Assembly (NCBI GenBank): GCA_921293015.1
Contig: OV121081.1
Location: 58,855,022 to 58,919,021, forward strand
DNA: 64,000 bases
From: Phorcus lineatus
Lineage: Eukaryota > Mollusca > Gastropoda > Trochida > Trochidae
Direction: 5' to 3'
In this document: positions 1 to 11,700 of the stretch, one piece after another
Position numbering within the stretch: position 1 is the first letter of the stretch
How the letters are laid out: every line of letters starts with the position of its first letter
Made by a program: the position numbers and the translations under genes
Notes under the pieces: model-generated
The model's database searches: none
What the model was told of the DNA's origin: nothing
Seen by the model: only the letters and a program-made list of their open reading frames with translations

Positions 1-817
1 ATAAAAGCTTACAAAGATATTTTTAATGATACTGCAAGTTATGTTGGTTTTATTAATAATTCTTACATCTAAACGTGGTAAAAATTTATTTCCAGGATAG
101 AAGTTATATTACTTAGTATGTATTTATGATTTATCAATGAGAGTTTGCTTTTTCTAAATGTAATATGATACTAATGTTGTAAAGCAGGACTTCAGTCACA
201 TTATGTTTGTTATTTTATCTGTTTATTGGTGTTCTTTTTCACTCATTTACAGATTTTTATTTTTGTTTCCCTGTGAATATTGCTTTTACTTCTTTATTTC
301 TTGACCCAATCGGCATGTATGTAATGACATGTTTTAAGTCCAACTAAATGTCATGGATATAATCACAATCATGCTTGACATGGGGATTTTAAATTCGACT
401 CGGTATTATTACAAGACAACATCTAAAAGGGGGGGGGGCTTTTTTTCGAAATGTTTTTTTTTTTCAAAATGACTATTTTCCCCTTTCTATTACATATTTC
501 CCAATAACTGGTCTAGTATTGTTACAAAACAGTTACTATGCACTACTTTGAGGGTAGTTCTAAAACTACTCTGAGGGTAGAACTAAAACAATCTGATTAA
601 AATCAGATGAAGTATCGCGCGCTAAACATTTGTCCATCATCAATATGCGATACTAACATCTGACACTATCCCGCTAGAGGGGTCACCAGATTGACATTCG
701 TCCTTGAACTCCCAACCAACCACCTATTGAAATATAACCAATCAGATTACGCGTTACTTCCATTGTTCGGGTCACCGTTAAAAGGGCGGACGAAGAACGC
801 GAAATGGCTTGCGGTGA

Positions 818-1872
818 TCTCGTAGACAAAAAAATTCGTAGACACGGGAATTTCGTTGACAACACAATTTCGTAGACAGTGAATTCGTAGACAGTATAAA
901 AATTGTATTTCTAAGTCAATATTGGCCATTATTTTTAATTATCATTATCTTTTATAGTAGTTTATATCATCCCAGGTAGCAATTCAGCATCGTGTGCCAT
1001 CACCGGGCCGGTACGGTTTATCACCGCTTGTGCGGCACTGGGCCATTACTGGCATAGTGTATCAAACCGACACTGGCCCAGTACTTGACCAGCACCAAAA
1101 CTATATTGAAAATATCAGCATTTTGGCTTGTCATGTCGACTTCGGGCCCTCATAGAAATTGTTAAACATTCTTAGAACTTCCAGATAGTGATCAATATTG
1201 AATGTTACATATTAAATTGTTTTAATTCTTTCAGTCCGAACTTTTGTCTATATAGCAATGTTTGTATTGTTATATACACAAATATTTAAATATAACAAAA
1301 TGTCAAAAGATGAAATATTACAATACTAACAGGAGAAGGGGACGAAGTGAAATTGTTATCGATCGAGAAATGTGAAATTTAAAACTAAACCTACACCTAC
1401 AACATAGGAGAGGTAATCGAAATATAAATATAACTTTCAGATATTGAAGATGACAAAGCATCCGAAATAATTACAGACACGAGTAATTCATTTGTAAATT
1501 ATATAGTATATCATTCATATATTATTGATTTATTATTCATTTTAGTTCAGTCAAACGAAAGGCAAAGCATTAGACAGGAGTGCCTGTTACCTTAATTTAT
1601 TTTTTAAAAGATCACACAAGAACTAAAAGAATTGAAAATAACACATGAATATTGGATTACTTTAATAATTTCAAAACACAACAAAATTGACTGTTATAAT
1701 TTTTATTCACTTTATTTCTTTAATCGAACCTATTGGTGTTCGAATCCATGAGTTTGATAAATAAAGGTTTGTTATCATTACTTCTAATCTTATTTTAAAA
1801 CCTGTCTACGAATTCACTGCTCGATTTGTCTACGAGTTCACCGGATTTCGTGTCTACGAAATCACTGCATCC
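818..1872. mobile_element. Nested 1.05-kb inverted-repeat element
   Basis: Five spaced copies of TTCGTAGACA (one degenerate) sit at 823-900. Three copies of the reverse complement TGTCTACGAA sit at 1803-1860. The pairing of ATTCGTAGACAG with CTGTCTACGAAT marks the two ends. The interior is AT-rich and includes a GC-rich patch (970-1095) with several GGCC/GGCACTGG words. The insertion lies just before a RecQ-like reading frame, as if it split an older gene copy. It looks like a MITE with repeated subterminal motifs. No coding capacity was seen. Confidence 0.5.
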
Positions 1873-1873
1873 C

Positions 1874-2074
1874 CACGAAATAGCTGAAGAATTTGGGAAT
1901 TCCAAACTCAAAGTCGAACAAGTAGAAATTTTGCATTGTTTACTGAACCGTAAAGATTGTATAGCAATTCTGCCCTTTCACATGTATTGTAAGGTGGTAA
2001 AAGCAAGAAACGAACCCGCTAAAATTCGCGTCGGATCGTTGTCAGGTTCTGCACACCTCTCGATCGGGTACTAG
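1874..2074 (+). pseudogene. RecQ-like helicase N-terminal fragment
   Basis: The frame reads HPHEIAEEFGNSKLKVEQ and then NRKDCIAILP. This resembles the start of RecQ-type DEAD/H helicases, in which a pattern like 'F G x x x L K x E Q' precedes 'G K D x x A x L P T G x G K S'. Here the frame loses the match immediately after ILP: the Walker A motif TGxGKS is absent and a stop follows after about 30 unrelated residues. Only about 45 residues are recognisable. It is a truncated copy inside a repeat block, not a working helicase. The family assignment rests on this short motif only. Confidence 0.45.
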
Positions 2075-2284
2075 TTCCCGTTCGGGAACCAACACCCCGA
2101 TTGGGATAATAAAACCGTCTAAAACACGGACAAAAGTGTTGTTTTTCTTTTTCTTTTTTAATTTCACTTTGGCGCATCACGACAAAGGTATCAGGGAAAC
2201 AAAACTTTCGGACAACTATCGGCAAAATGTCTGTGTGGAAACGATGCCGCACTTTGGTCGCTACCCCGTCCAAACACAGGGCCC

Positions 2285-2524
2285 CTAGCGTCCTAACTTT
2301 CTATTCCACGCTAAAGAACCGTCGAAACGCACAATGGCCTTCTTTATGGTATTTACTCTCTCTTCACTCAAACGCAGTTTTTCTTTAAAATACTTTCTTA
2401 CAATTTCGGCACCCGTTTCTGAAATTTCCTTTTGCACAAAAGAGAAACCACATACCACGCAAATGTTCGTCTTACAACACACCCGTTTGGGTGTAAGACA
2501 GGAGGACATGGCGCCTTCTGTCAA
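2285..2524 (-). pseudogene. Zinc-finger-like orphan exon inside the repeat block
   Basis: The minus-strand frame begins MTEGAMSSCLTPKRVCC and contains KTNICVVCGFSF, a CxxC pair typical of half a zinc-binding site. A basic, helical stretch (KYFKEKLRLSEERVN) follows. About 79 residues are open. A possible splice donor (AAA|GTTAGG on the minus strand) lies near the end, so the second zinc ligand pair could have been in a lost exon. Its position inside an inverted-terminal element suggests a repeated, TE-borne gene piece. No full gene was found around it. Function unknown. Confidence 0.35.
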
Positions 2525-2838
2525 TATCTACATTTTTCAAATATTTATTAACAATACATGAAATGTCAATATTCAATGATCGCTTAAAAAACATGCTAAC
2601 TCCAACATCTTTGTGTAGCAGCGCATATGGGAGGGAAACCCAGCGCGGAATACACCGAACGAAGCACTTGCAACAGATCGGCTGTTTTCGCCATGCCTAA
2701 CTCCGCGCAACACCGAACATACGCTGTATGGAGTCCAGGCTGATGGCATTAATAGCCTAGAATTTGATTGGTTAATTCTCGTAAGCCCGGGACATTCAAC
2801 TTCACGGGGCAGTGTCAGATGGAATATAGCTTGTTAAA

Positions 2839-2861
2839 CTGAAACGAAACGAAACGAAATT
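2839..2861. repeat. (GAAAC)n microsatellite
   Basis: Four tandem GAAAC units next to the right palindromic end of the composite element. Confidence 0.7.
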
Positions 2862-3203
2862 AAACAAGCGGAATTCCATCTGATTTTAATCAGATTGGAA
2901 CTAAAACATCCAATCAAACAAGGAATTAAACTGACTTCATGCAATTTTGGCTTTCATTGATAACAAGCTAGTTTCATGACTTGTCTTGCCCTTAGGGATT
3001 AGTATTCATATTGAATTGGATAAGTAAATCAGTACATGTGGTATTTTGACATACTTCCACTATGCAAGACATACTTCATGGCAGTCTCCTTTAATGCCTA
3101 ACTTAAGTGTATTGCACCAGATTTCAGTGTTAGACTGAACTCAATCATCAACAATAAGGAATAATCTCCAGATTTCTGGTAGAACTATCAAGCTGCAGTA
3201 GGC

Positions 3204-3332
3204 TGAGGAGCTGGCACAGAAAGTTGAGGGATTGCAGCAAGGCTATATTTCCAGTGATCAAGACTGGCACAATGTTGATGAAGTTGAGTATTTGCAGATC
3301 AGGGATTCGGAAAGACACCTTCGACAATGAGC
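3204..3332 (+). other. Open stretch that could be a terminal exon
   Basis: After a possible acceptor (CTGCAGTAG|GCTGAG) the frame is open for 42 codons. It reads AEELAQKVEGLQQGYISSD, later VEYLQIRDSERHLRQ, then TGA. The composition looks protein-like and helical. The last part overlaps an interspersed repeat (3300-3465), and no partner exon was recognised. It is either the last exon of an unrecognised gene or chance. Confidence 0.2.
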
Positions 3333-3465
3333 CATTTTAAGGGCTTTTTGTTGTTTTCAGGGTTTTGAATAGGCTATTCCTCTTTGTAGCAATGGTTAAA
3401 TTGCAAATTATAATGGGCCATTTTTTTCATTTAGCATATGGCCCCTACCTTACCCAATCCCAGGC
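3300..3465 (+). repeat. Interspersed repeat, copy 1
   Basis: The words CAGGGATT, ACACCTT, GACAA, GTTTTCAG, TTTTGAAT, TAGCAATGGT and ATGGCCCCTACCT occur in the same order in the reverse complement of 26640-26828. The two copies are roughly 70 to 75 percent alike by eye. The family is unknown to me. From 3466 to 4290 I see only AT-rich DNA with no feature. Confidence 0.6.
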
Positions 3466-4297
3466 AGATATCAAAGCATTATGCAATTTTAGGAAACATA
3501 CTCCATGTCACTTTTGGATGCAGGTTTGTTATTCTGTGAGCAGCTCAGTCAGTAAAAGGCTAAACTTCCAGATCAGGTTTCTGTGAAGTTTGAAGTGATG
3601 AGCTCTTCCATGGATATTTATGTGTTAAAGAGGGCTATGGTTTCAGCCTGGGGTATAAATCTCTTTTAAATGTAACTGCATGAGTCCGGTTTAACCAGTT
3701 GACGATGCTTATGTAACTCTTCACTGGAGAGGGGATAAAAGGAGACGACATAGTATAATTTATAAACTGGGGATAAGTAAACATATATAATTGAGGCAGT
3801 GAATGAAATAAGCTTAAAAGCACCCAGCCCACAAGTGTTGCTTTGTTAATTTCAATGGAAGCCCAAGAGACTTTAAGATTTGCCCAGCTAGAGTAAAATT
3901 GTACCTAGGATGTCAGTAAGCATAAGTTTAGCCACCGTAGGAGAGCTTTTTCTAAAATTATCTGAGTCTTAAAACTTGAGATAATATTTTTGTTGTTACT
4001 ATAAAATTTGAAAATAAGTTTTCCATTAGTCACAGAGCTAGTTTGTCAAATCTTTCCTCTTATGTAATTATCATTTAATTTTAAGCAAAGTTGGTTAATC
4101 TTTTGGCTTGGTTATTGCCTCCATATATTTTTTACCCCTGAAAATCATCTGCAGATTCACTCCAGTAATACACTTGAGACGTTGAAATGATGAAAGGGAT
4201 TCAATTTTTCCGAGAGATAAATGTCTTTCTCTTAGGATTTAATGAGATTCAACAGAATGATATGAGATTGGCAATGCCAAATGGAAGTCATCATATT

Positions 4298-4490
4298 GGT
4301 AATGTAGCTCAGTTAGTAGAGTGGTCACTCATCACCTAGAAGTCCAGGGTTTGATTCCATGTGTTGTTTTACCACAAATGTTGATTTTGGTGAGATTGCT
4401 TTCTTGTTTGGGCTCAGCATCATAAAAAGAACATTGCCTAGCACTGCATTAGGGCAAGTGGCACCAACAACAAAAATTAATCACCTTGTG
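4298..4490 (+). mobile_element. tRNA-derived SINE
   Basis: An A box (TAGCTCAGTTAGTAGAGTGG, 4305-4324) and a B box (GGTTTGATTCC, near 4350) are correctly spaced for an internal RNA polymerase III promoter. The sequence continues about 130 bp past the tRNA-like head into an unrelated body ending in an A-rich stretch. This is a SINE layout, not a tRNA gene. The B box has T where functional tRNA genes have C (GGTTCGA), so this copy is probably old. Confidence 0.65.
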
Positions 4491-4499
4491 TTTAGATAG

Positions 4500-7410
4500 A
4501 GGGTACTCTACTTTTCTTTCCCACATGACTTCTGTTACAAACGGAGCAGTTTTATGGTGGAAGATTTGATTTGAGTTGGCCTGGAGCTAGAATGGGATAA
4601 TAATTGATGATTGATAACATCCTTATGGTAATGTTTTCAACTGAAAATGGGTGTATTTCACTTTCACTTTTATCTGTCATGATTGCCTGAACTTGAAAGT
4701 GGTGGGATTGTCATGTCTGTTTTATTCAATATAAACTCACTTGATAAGCTTTTTGTCTGCTTCAGGAATCACTGCCAGGCAATGATTGAAAAATGGTTAT
4801 CTCAACCTATTTTCTTATCTCTTTGAACTTCTTTTGATGTCTAGTCGATAGAAGGATATTGTATACTTACATTATTTATTGTTTTTGTACATTCTAATTT
4901 GAAGACAAAATTGCTATGAAACTGCTACTGGACAATTCATATTTTCAAGAAAGTTGTCATAGAGATTTTTGAAAGAAATAATGATTAATAACGTGTCGAT
5001 TCAATACACATGAACAATTTGGTAGAATAATACTTCTTTGACAAATCTCAGATCAAAAACACTACCATGACCATTTTTGCTTTTGACAGGGGTTAGAAAA
5101 TCTTTTCATTGTAGACCTGCAAGTCACAGACTTATGGTAGGTTTTTGGACTAAGTCACACAACAGAGATGTGTATAAAAGTCACACAACTATTAAAGTTA
5201 ACTTTTTTTTTAAAAAGAGCAAGTTATTAACTTATTGATGATGTTTTGAGGTAAATATAAGGTAGAATTTGGCAAGTCATTGACATAGATCTTACAGTTT
5301 AAACTATGGAATAACCATCCCTGTTAAGTTCAAGATAAGCTAAGGTTGCACTTGCACCTCTAGATTACATTGGAATACATTCTTGTGTTTAATTCTTCCT
5401 TCAAAATGCAAAAATGAGGATCAATAGTTTCACTTTGAAGGCAAGGAGAAGGCAACATCCCATGCAGAATAGAATCATGGATGTAACAACAGAACACTAC
5501 TATCCAGGACATTACAACACGTTTGAAGGGACAAATATTGATTATTGTCTCCATGCACATTTCATAGTGTGGTTTATAGAGGCTACTCCATGAGCATACT
5601 ACCACTAATGTTGTCCCCTTAAACTTGTTTAGCTGGGGAATTGTCTTGCCTGCTGGTTGTTGCTCGTATATGTTGATAATGAAATTCACAACAGAGACCT
5701 GTAGTGTTGTTCGACAAGTCTTCGAGGGTTATTGTCCGCCACCATGGGACTGACACACTTCTCGTCCATGGACACGCTTCACTGACTGTATTTAAAACGG
5801 GCCGCCAGTTTATGTCTAGTTTTGCCTGAAGGACAGCTTGTATTTGAGCCAGGAAATCTGGCCAGTTTGTTGGCATGTAGCTGAGCTTGTTATAAACTCA
5901 TCTGTCAGGAGGTGTGGTTTGTTTAGAGTTCACTGAATACTTCAATCTTTAGACAAGATCTGTTAGTAATTAGGTGAATTTGTTTGTTGAATATCTAATA
6001 ATCAACATGTGTCACATGCCATGTATGTTATGGGTTAAGCTGCTATGACTATGGAAAAATATTTCTGAGACTTTTTTATAGGAACAATTGAAGCCATTAT
6101 TGTGGTATATCCACTAGCTGAATAAAGAATATTCTAGAATGTAGTTGAAAGATAGAAAATATCCAGGCAGATCATGTTTCAAATCTTTAAACTTATTGAA
6201 TGACTGATAATCAATAAATGTCCAACATTGAACATGATTCACGATTTTCAATGATAATGATGCTTCAGATAATTATAAACAATAACATTATTTGAAACCT
6301 AATGTTCAAATTTTACACCATGTGAAATATGTTAACAAGCTAAACTCATCAAAAATAATATCTTAATTACACCTATCGTTTTCCCCTGCCCAAAACATCA
6401 TTCCTTCTAAGATAAAAAAAACTCAAAATATTCTTTCACTGAATTTTTAAAGCAGAAAAAGGCCTAGGTGGCCAATATAGATAAAAACCTGAAGAGTGCA
6501 GTTTATTTATATAGATGATCTATATGTGTCACTTTGGAAGGACACACCTTTGTATGTGATGTATATCAGGGTTGTATTTCAAGTTCTCTGTGGTGTTTGT
6601 CCTCCTAGCCTCTCGTTTGTAGATTAGTATTGTGAGGTGGTGTTTTATTGCTCTGTTGTCCTCAAGTCCTATTGAAGTGTGGCTTTCTGATTAGCTAGGG
6701 TCAAGTGTTAGTTTCTGTAAATCAAAGATGTCAATATTTGTCCATGATAACACATTTGAATGGGTATTCTTATTTACTTTAAGATTTTATGTTTTTGTTG
6801 TTTTGGTTTAGTTTTAGTTTAGTTTAGTTTCATTTATTTTCTCACCCTGTCTATTTTTTAATATTCTAACCAGGTCTCATTGGAGATACTACAAAAATGG
6901 TGGAATGGTCTTTCTTCCTGCATTGGTATTAGTTTCAGTTGTTTTGTTAGAATATTTACTGGTGTTATTTCCATCAAAATTTCTTTTTACGTTTTAAAAG
7001 GAACTGGAAAGTGTCAATGTATAAGATTTATAAATTGGACACACAAAATACATTGAGTTATTTATTCCTTTGACAAATTCATGCTTTATCAATGTCTAAT
7101 ACCATTAATCAGAGATATTTTTATATGCAACCCAGTGAACAGAGAATAGAATACTTGAAATGATGGGGTTTTGTCAAGTTGAAATGGGACATCATTACTT
7201 CAGGCAATGCCAGATACTTCATATTCCTATTCAAATTTTTCTGAAGACAAAGAGAAATCTGTGCTGCCTTTAGGCAAAAATTCTATTACACAAAGTATAC
7301 ATAAAAATTTTAGGATGTAGACCAAATAAGGGCGGTAGGACAACATAAAAAAATGCATTCATAAAGATCCAGGGGAAGACAATTCTTTATTTCCTCAAAT
7401 ACAAGATGTT
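4500..7410. other. Gene-poor stretch with one GC-richer island
   Basis: No supported exon. A higher-complexity island at about 5690-5890 has long open frames on both strands but no family I recognise. On the plus strand it starts after a good acceptor (CACAACAG at 5687-5694) and runs 45 codons to a stop. On the minus strand it is open for 86 codons. A short (TTTAG)n run lies at 6808-6832. The rest is AT-rich without visible structure. Confidence 0.4.
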
Positions 7411-7417
7411 ATTGGTT

Positions 7418-7735
7418 ATATTTGAGACTGGGGTTGTATTCGAAACTGGGGTTCTATTTGGGACAAGGATTGTATTCAGGACCAGAGTTATATTTGAGAC
7501 CAAGGTTGTATTCGCGACTCAAGTTATATTGGAGGCCTGGTTTATATTTGAGACCAAGGTTGTATTTTAGACTCAAGATATATTGGAGGCCTGGTTTATA
7601 TTTGAGACCTGGGTTCTATTCGAGACTCTCAAGTTATATTGGACGCCTGGTTTATAGTTGAGACCAAGGTTGTATTCGAGACTCAAGTTATATTGGAGGC
7701 CTGGTTTATGTTTGAGACCGGGGTTGTATTCGAGG
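7418..7735 (+). repeat. 18-bp minisatellite
   Basis: About 17 imperfect copies of an 18-bp unit near TTATATTTGAGACCAAGG. Three variants alternate to give a 54-bp higher-order period. Because 18 is a multiple of three, the array is open in one frame and reads as a six-residue repeat (GLYLRP, RLYSRL, KLYWRP). This explains the apparent open frames at 7422-7661 and 7658-7846, which I do not regard as genes. From 7740 to 8737 nothing else is visible. Confidence 0.85.
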
Positions 7736-8737
7736 AAATATGGTCTATTGGTTTTTAAGTTCTGGTCATTCTTATATACAATATTGAAGTCTTTTTTTCA
7801 ATTTGACCCATTTTCAGATGGACAGAATATTTTTTCAGTTATATAAGCTATATGACCTATAGGAGTTCATTAACATTGTTAATTGACATTGCCCCTCTTC
7901 TCAACCTTGTAAAAGGTAACAGTACAATAAGTACCTTATGCATGTCATATGAAATAAAAATCCGAAAAAGGACGTAGGATATACTTTATGATGATGCATG
8001 GTTTAAACAATAAATTCATGTAAATGGAAAACAAATTTGATATGATTTTTATCACTTGAAACAAACGTATCATACCAATTTAACAAGATGAATCTTCTCT
8101 CTTACTGTTCATAATTCTTACAAGTAATGTAAAGGTGGTGAAGAACCCTGTTACTGATTCAGTTCCATGTTTTTAATTCAGAAAAACAGTTTGCAAATAA
8201 CCTGAATACCTTGCAATAATATTGATTTGTAACTTATTCAAAATTCTTTGAGTGGCATGTTAGAAGTTGAAAGTCAAACAAGGACAATATTTTATTGATG
8301 ACTTCTTTATTCATATTCTGGGTCATAATCGCTTTCTTTCATCCATTCTTGATAACCATTCAGGAATCTGTATTGAAACATTTCACTCTAAGAATTAGGA
8401 AGTATTGTCCTCGCTTATTTTGAGATGTTAAAGGCAATATATTGAGATCTTCTGAAGAGATTGTTAAATTAAATTGCTGGTTGCATAAATGCACATATTA
8501 CATATATAAAGATACTTTTTTAAAATAAAAATTGTAAAGCTGTGATGGTTTTGTACTTGAGAAAAATACAAGCAAACACAGCCAAAAAGACATTGTCACA
8601 ACTTATTCATTGTGAATTCACTGTATTGTTTAGGCTCACCTGGGTACATGAAATCAAAATTTACTCAAATAATTAAATAATATTAGTCTCCATGTTTTGC
8701 CATTTCAAGAGTTCAGAATGACATTCCCTTGTTACAG

Positions 8738-11700
8738 GCTGGAAGGCAGGTGACTTGTCTGGGTTCATACTGACCGGCGGCCGTTCCCTGGAGTCGGTGC
8801 TGAAGTCGCTGAAGGACGGGGGAGGGGGGAGCGGGGAGGAGAAGATTCAGCAGGATGACACCCAGGAGAACACCGGCAAGGATGACGGGGACCAGGTGAG
8901 GATCCAGTATGAAATATGATAATAATATATGATATTATGATATTATGATAATAATGACCTCCTCTCCACAGGTTGTAGCTATGGAGGAGATATAAAAGTT
9001 ACTTTGGACTAAATGATTTATGTTCTAGATTTGAAAAAGACTTGTTTCAATGTTGCTATGGCCACTGATCCAAGCTTTGTTCTTCTCACCACAGGGTTTA
9101 GCTATGGAGGAGGTGGAGGAGGACCCGGAGGAAGGGCTTGACACCCGGCAGGTCCTAGATCTCGCTCTCGCCCGCCTGGAGGAGCTCAGTCTTGTTGAGG
9201 CCGAGAGACTTTTCCTCAAAGCCTTCCTCATGCTGGAAGACAAGCCAGAAGAGAACTACCGCTCTCGGATTGAGATCTTCATAGGTTTGGCAGAGACCTG
9301 CACAAGGAAGAGTCGGACAAGTCGCCAGAGTCCTCTAGAATGGCAGTGGCTTTGTGTCCATGCTACCACCCTGCTTCAGGAGACAATAGAACTTTGTACC
9401 ATAGAGATAGACCTAGAACAAGACAACCAGTGGATGGATTGGTATCAGTCAAAGAGAGAGTGGGCAATCAACCGAGTCCGGGGACTAGAGGATGTTCTGG
9501 CTAGAACGGTATTCAATTGGCTGAAGGAGAACTGGAGAGTTGTGGATCCATACCATACTCAGAATGTCATGACTTCAACCACCCCAACCACATCCTCAAA
9601 ATTTCCCTTATCTACTCTACTGGGAATGGGCATCAGGCCATACCAGTCTGGGTACTTGACCCAGTCCTTCAGTGTTGAGAGTCTGCATGAAGCTCCCATA
9701 TCAGAAGCAATGATTGCAGGCAATGCAAACTGGTTCAAAAGACTCCAGCTCTATTGCAAAAGGAGACTCACAAACAAGAATGTTCAGGAGATAATGACTG
9801 AGGTTTTGCAGTTCAGAGGGCCTCTGTCAGACAAAGGATCTTCTAGTCAGAGGTTGAGCACAGACACTCTAACAGATGCAAGTGATGGTGATTTCAGTGA
9901 TAGTATTGATGTAGAATCTGAATCTCTTAGTGAAAGTGTTGTGAAAGAAAATCCACTCAGCCATGAACTAGCTGCAGGGAAGGTTGATACCAGTGGTTGG
10001 GATTTCTTCTTGGAGAAGAGGAAAAACTGTGAAATTGGAAGCATTCTACAGCTTGCATCAGAATCTGACTCTGGACATCTCATAGGTGCAATGCAAGATG
10101 TCCCTGAAGTTCATGTTCCAGAACCGGTGAAGAAAGACTTTGTATCTCCCCTAGTTGAGCAGCCAATAAGACTAGTGATAGCCAAAGTGTTCCACAAGGT
10201 GGTGGGCAAACTTCTTCAGGAGGATGAACACCAGAAGGCTGAGATGTTGTGTGAGGAGATTCTTCAGATTGTTGATGACATTCAGGACGGAACAGTCCGT
10301 CTTCTCAGGTTCAGTGCCCAGTTGCTCCAGAACATTGGCATCCTGTGCTTGAGGCAAGGAGACAATTCCAAGGGAATGGTCCATTTAGAGCGTGCTCTAG
10401 AGATATTTCGGGATCTGCAGGAACATGATGCACATAGAGAAGTGGCTCTTGTGCTTATAGACCTAGGAACTGCACATATTGCTTCAGTGCTCAGTCAGGA
10501 AGCATTACACAAATACATCATTGATGCTATGAGTGAGTTCTTTGAAAAAGAATTCAGTGATGAATCAGATAGCAATGACTCCACACCAGAGAGCAAGAAG
10601 ACAGTTGAGGAGGTCTTGACTGCAGATGAGATTGCCAGTATCAATGAAGCCATCACAAGTTACAGTGAAGCTCTAATGGTGTTGGAGAACAATGATGAAT
10701 CCAGTGTGGAGAATGTGGCCAGGGCATTGATGAAACTTGGAGACTGTCACTTTGTGTTGAAGAATTATACAGAGTCTTTAGAAGCATATGAAAGATCGAT
10801 GGGATACTTTCGAGTGTCTCATGTGCATGGAAAGGACTCCCTGATGCAGAACGCTCATGTTCTATGTATGTTGGGTGTTTCAACATTCATGCTTCATGTT
10901 TACCCAAGAGCAGCTTCTGTGTTTGAGATAGCCAACAGAATGCTCAGGCAAGCGAGCTTCTCACATAATATTGACTCTGAAACTTTCTTCCATGGACTTG
11001 TACATTCGCTGCTTGGTATCTGCTACTACAAGATGAAAGCATATCACAAGTGTGTTTCTATGTGTTACCAAGCATTTGAGTTGTTTTGGAACATGTATGG
11101 TGAAAAATTACCTGATCTCTCAAAAGAAAAGTTCTGGCTAGTGTGTCAGAATCTCTACATCTTAGGCAACTCTTATAATGTGCTGAATCTACAACATAAA
11201 GCAATCAAATACTTAAACATAGGTAGAGCTCTGATGCAGGAGTCAAAGAACGGAGAGAAAAGACAATGCATGAGGATCCTCCAGATTCTGGGCGACTGCT
11301 ATTTTGCTCAGTATGACTACAAAACAGCATTGGTGTACTACAACGAAGCTCTAGACTTTGGCAACAACGAGGAACCTGCCAAACCTGAACCAGCGAAGTC
11401 AGGCGACGAAGATCCTCAACAGGAGTCAGACGACATGGCTCTTCACAACCAGCTCCTCAGTAGGTCAGCAGACGCCCACATCAGCATGAACCAGTACCAG
11501 AATGCAGTGCATTATCTAGAACAGGCTCGGGACATTCAAGACGTACTTGGAGAAGACATCAAGGGAGATCTAGTGTCAACCCTGTACCAACTGGGTCAGA
11601 TGCACTCTTTCGCTGGAGATGTTGACAAAGCAATTGAGTCCTACAAGGAGAGTATAGAGATAAGCAAGGAACTCCATGATGGGGAGGTGGGTCCTGAACT

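Larger units (their letters stand above)
547..2910. mobile_element. Composite inverted-terminal element carrying gene fragments
   Basis: Both ends carry the palindrome ATCTGATTAAAATCAGAT (about 575-605 and, inverted, 2877-2900). On each side, further inward, the motif CATCTGACACT followed by CCCG recurs in inverted orientation (near 657 and 2806-2822). The interior is richer in G and C than its surroundings. It holds an inner inverted-repeat insertion (818-1870), a RecQ-like fragment (1874-2010) and a zinc-finger-like exon on the minus strand (2285-2524). CCAAT-box-like sequences lie near 738 and 2768. The layout suggests a non-autonomous DNA element or a gene-bearing repeat. I cannot name the family and see no transposase. 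Confidence 0.5.

Noticed and set aside
5360-5876. Two overlapping minus-strand frames of 109 and 85 codons
   Set aside because: No recognisable motif or family; different frames; kept only as an unexplained GC-richer island.
7422-7846. Repeat-protein-like frames (RLYSRLKLYW)
   Set aside because: Produced by an 18-bp minisatellite; no start context, exons or conservation.
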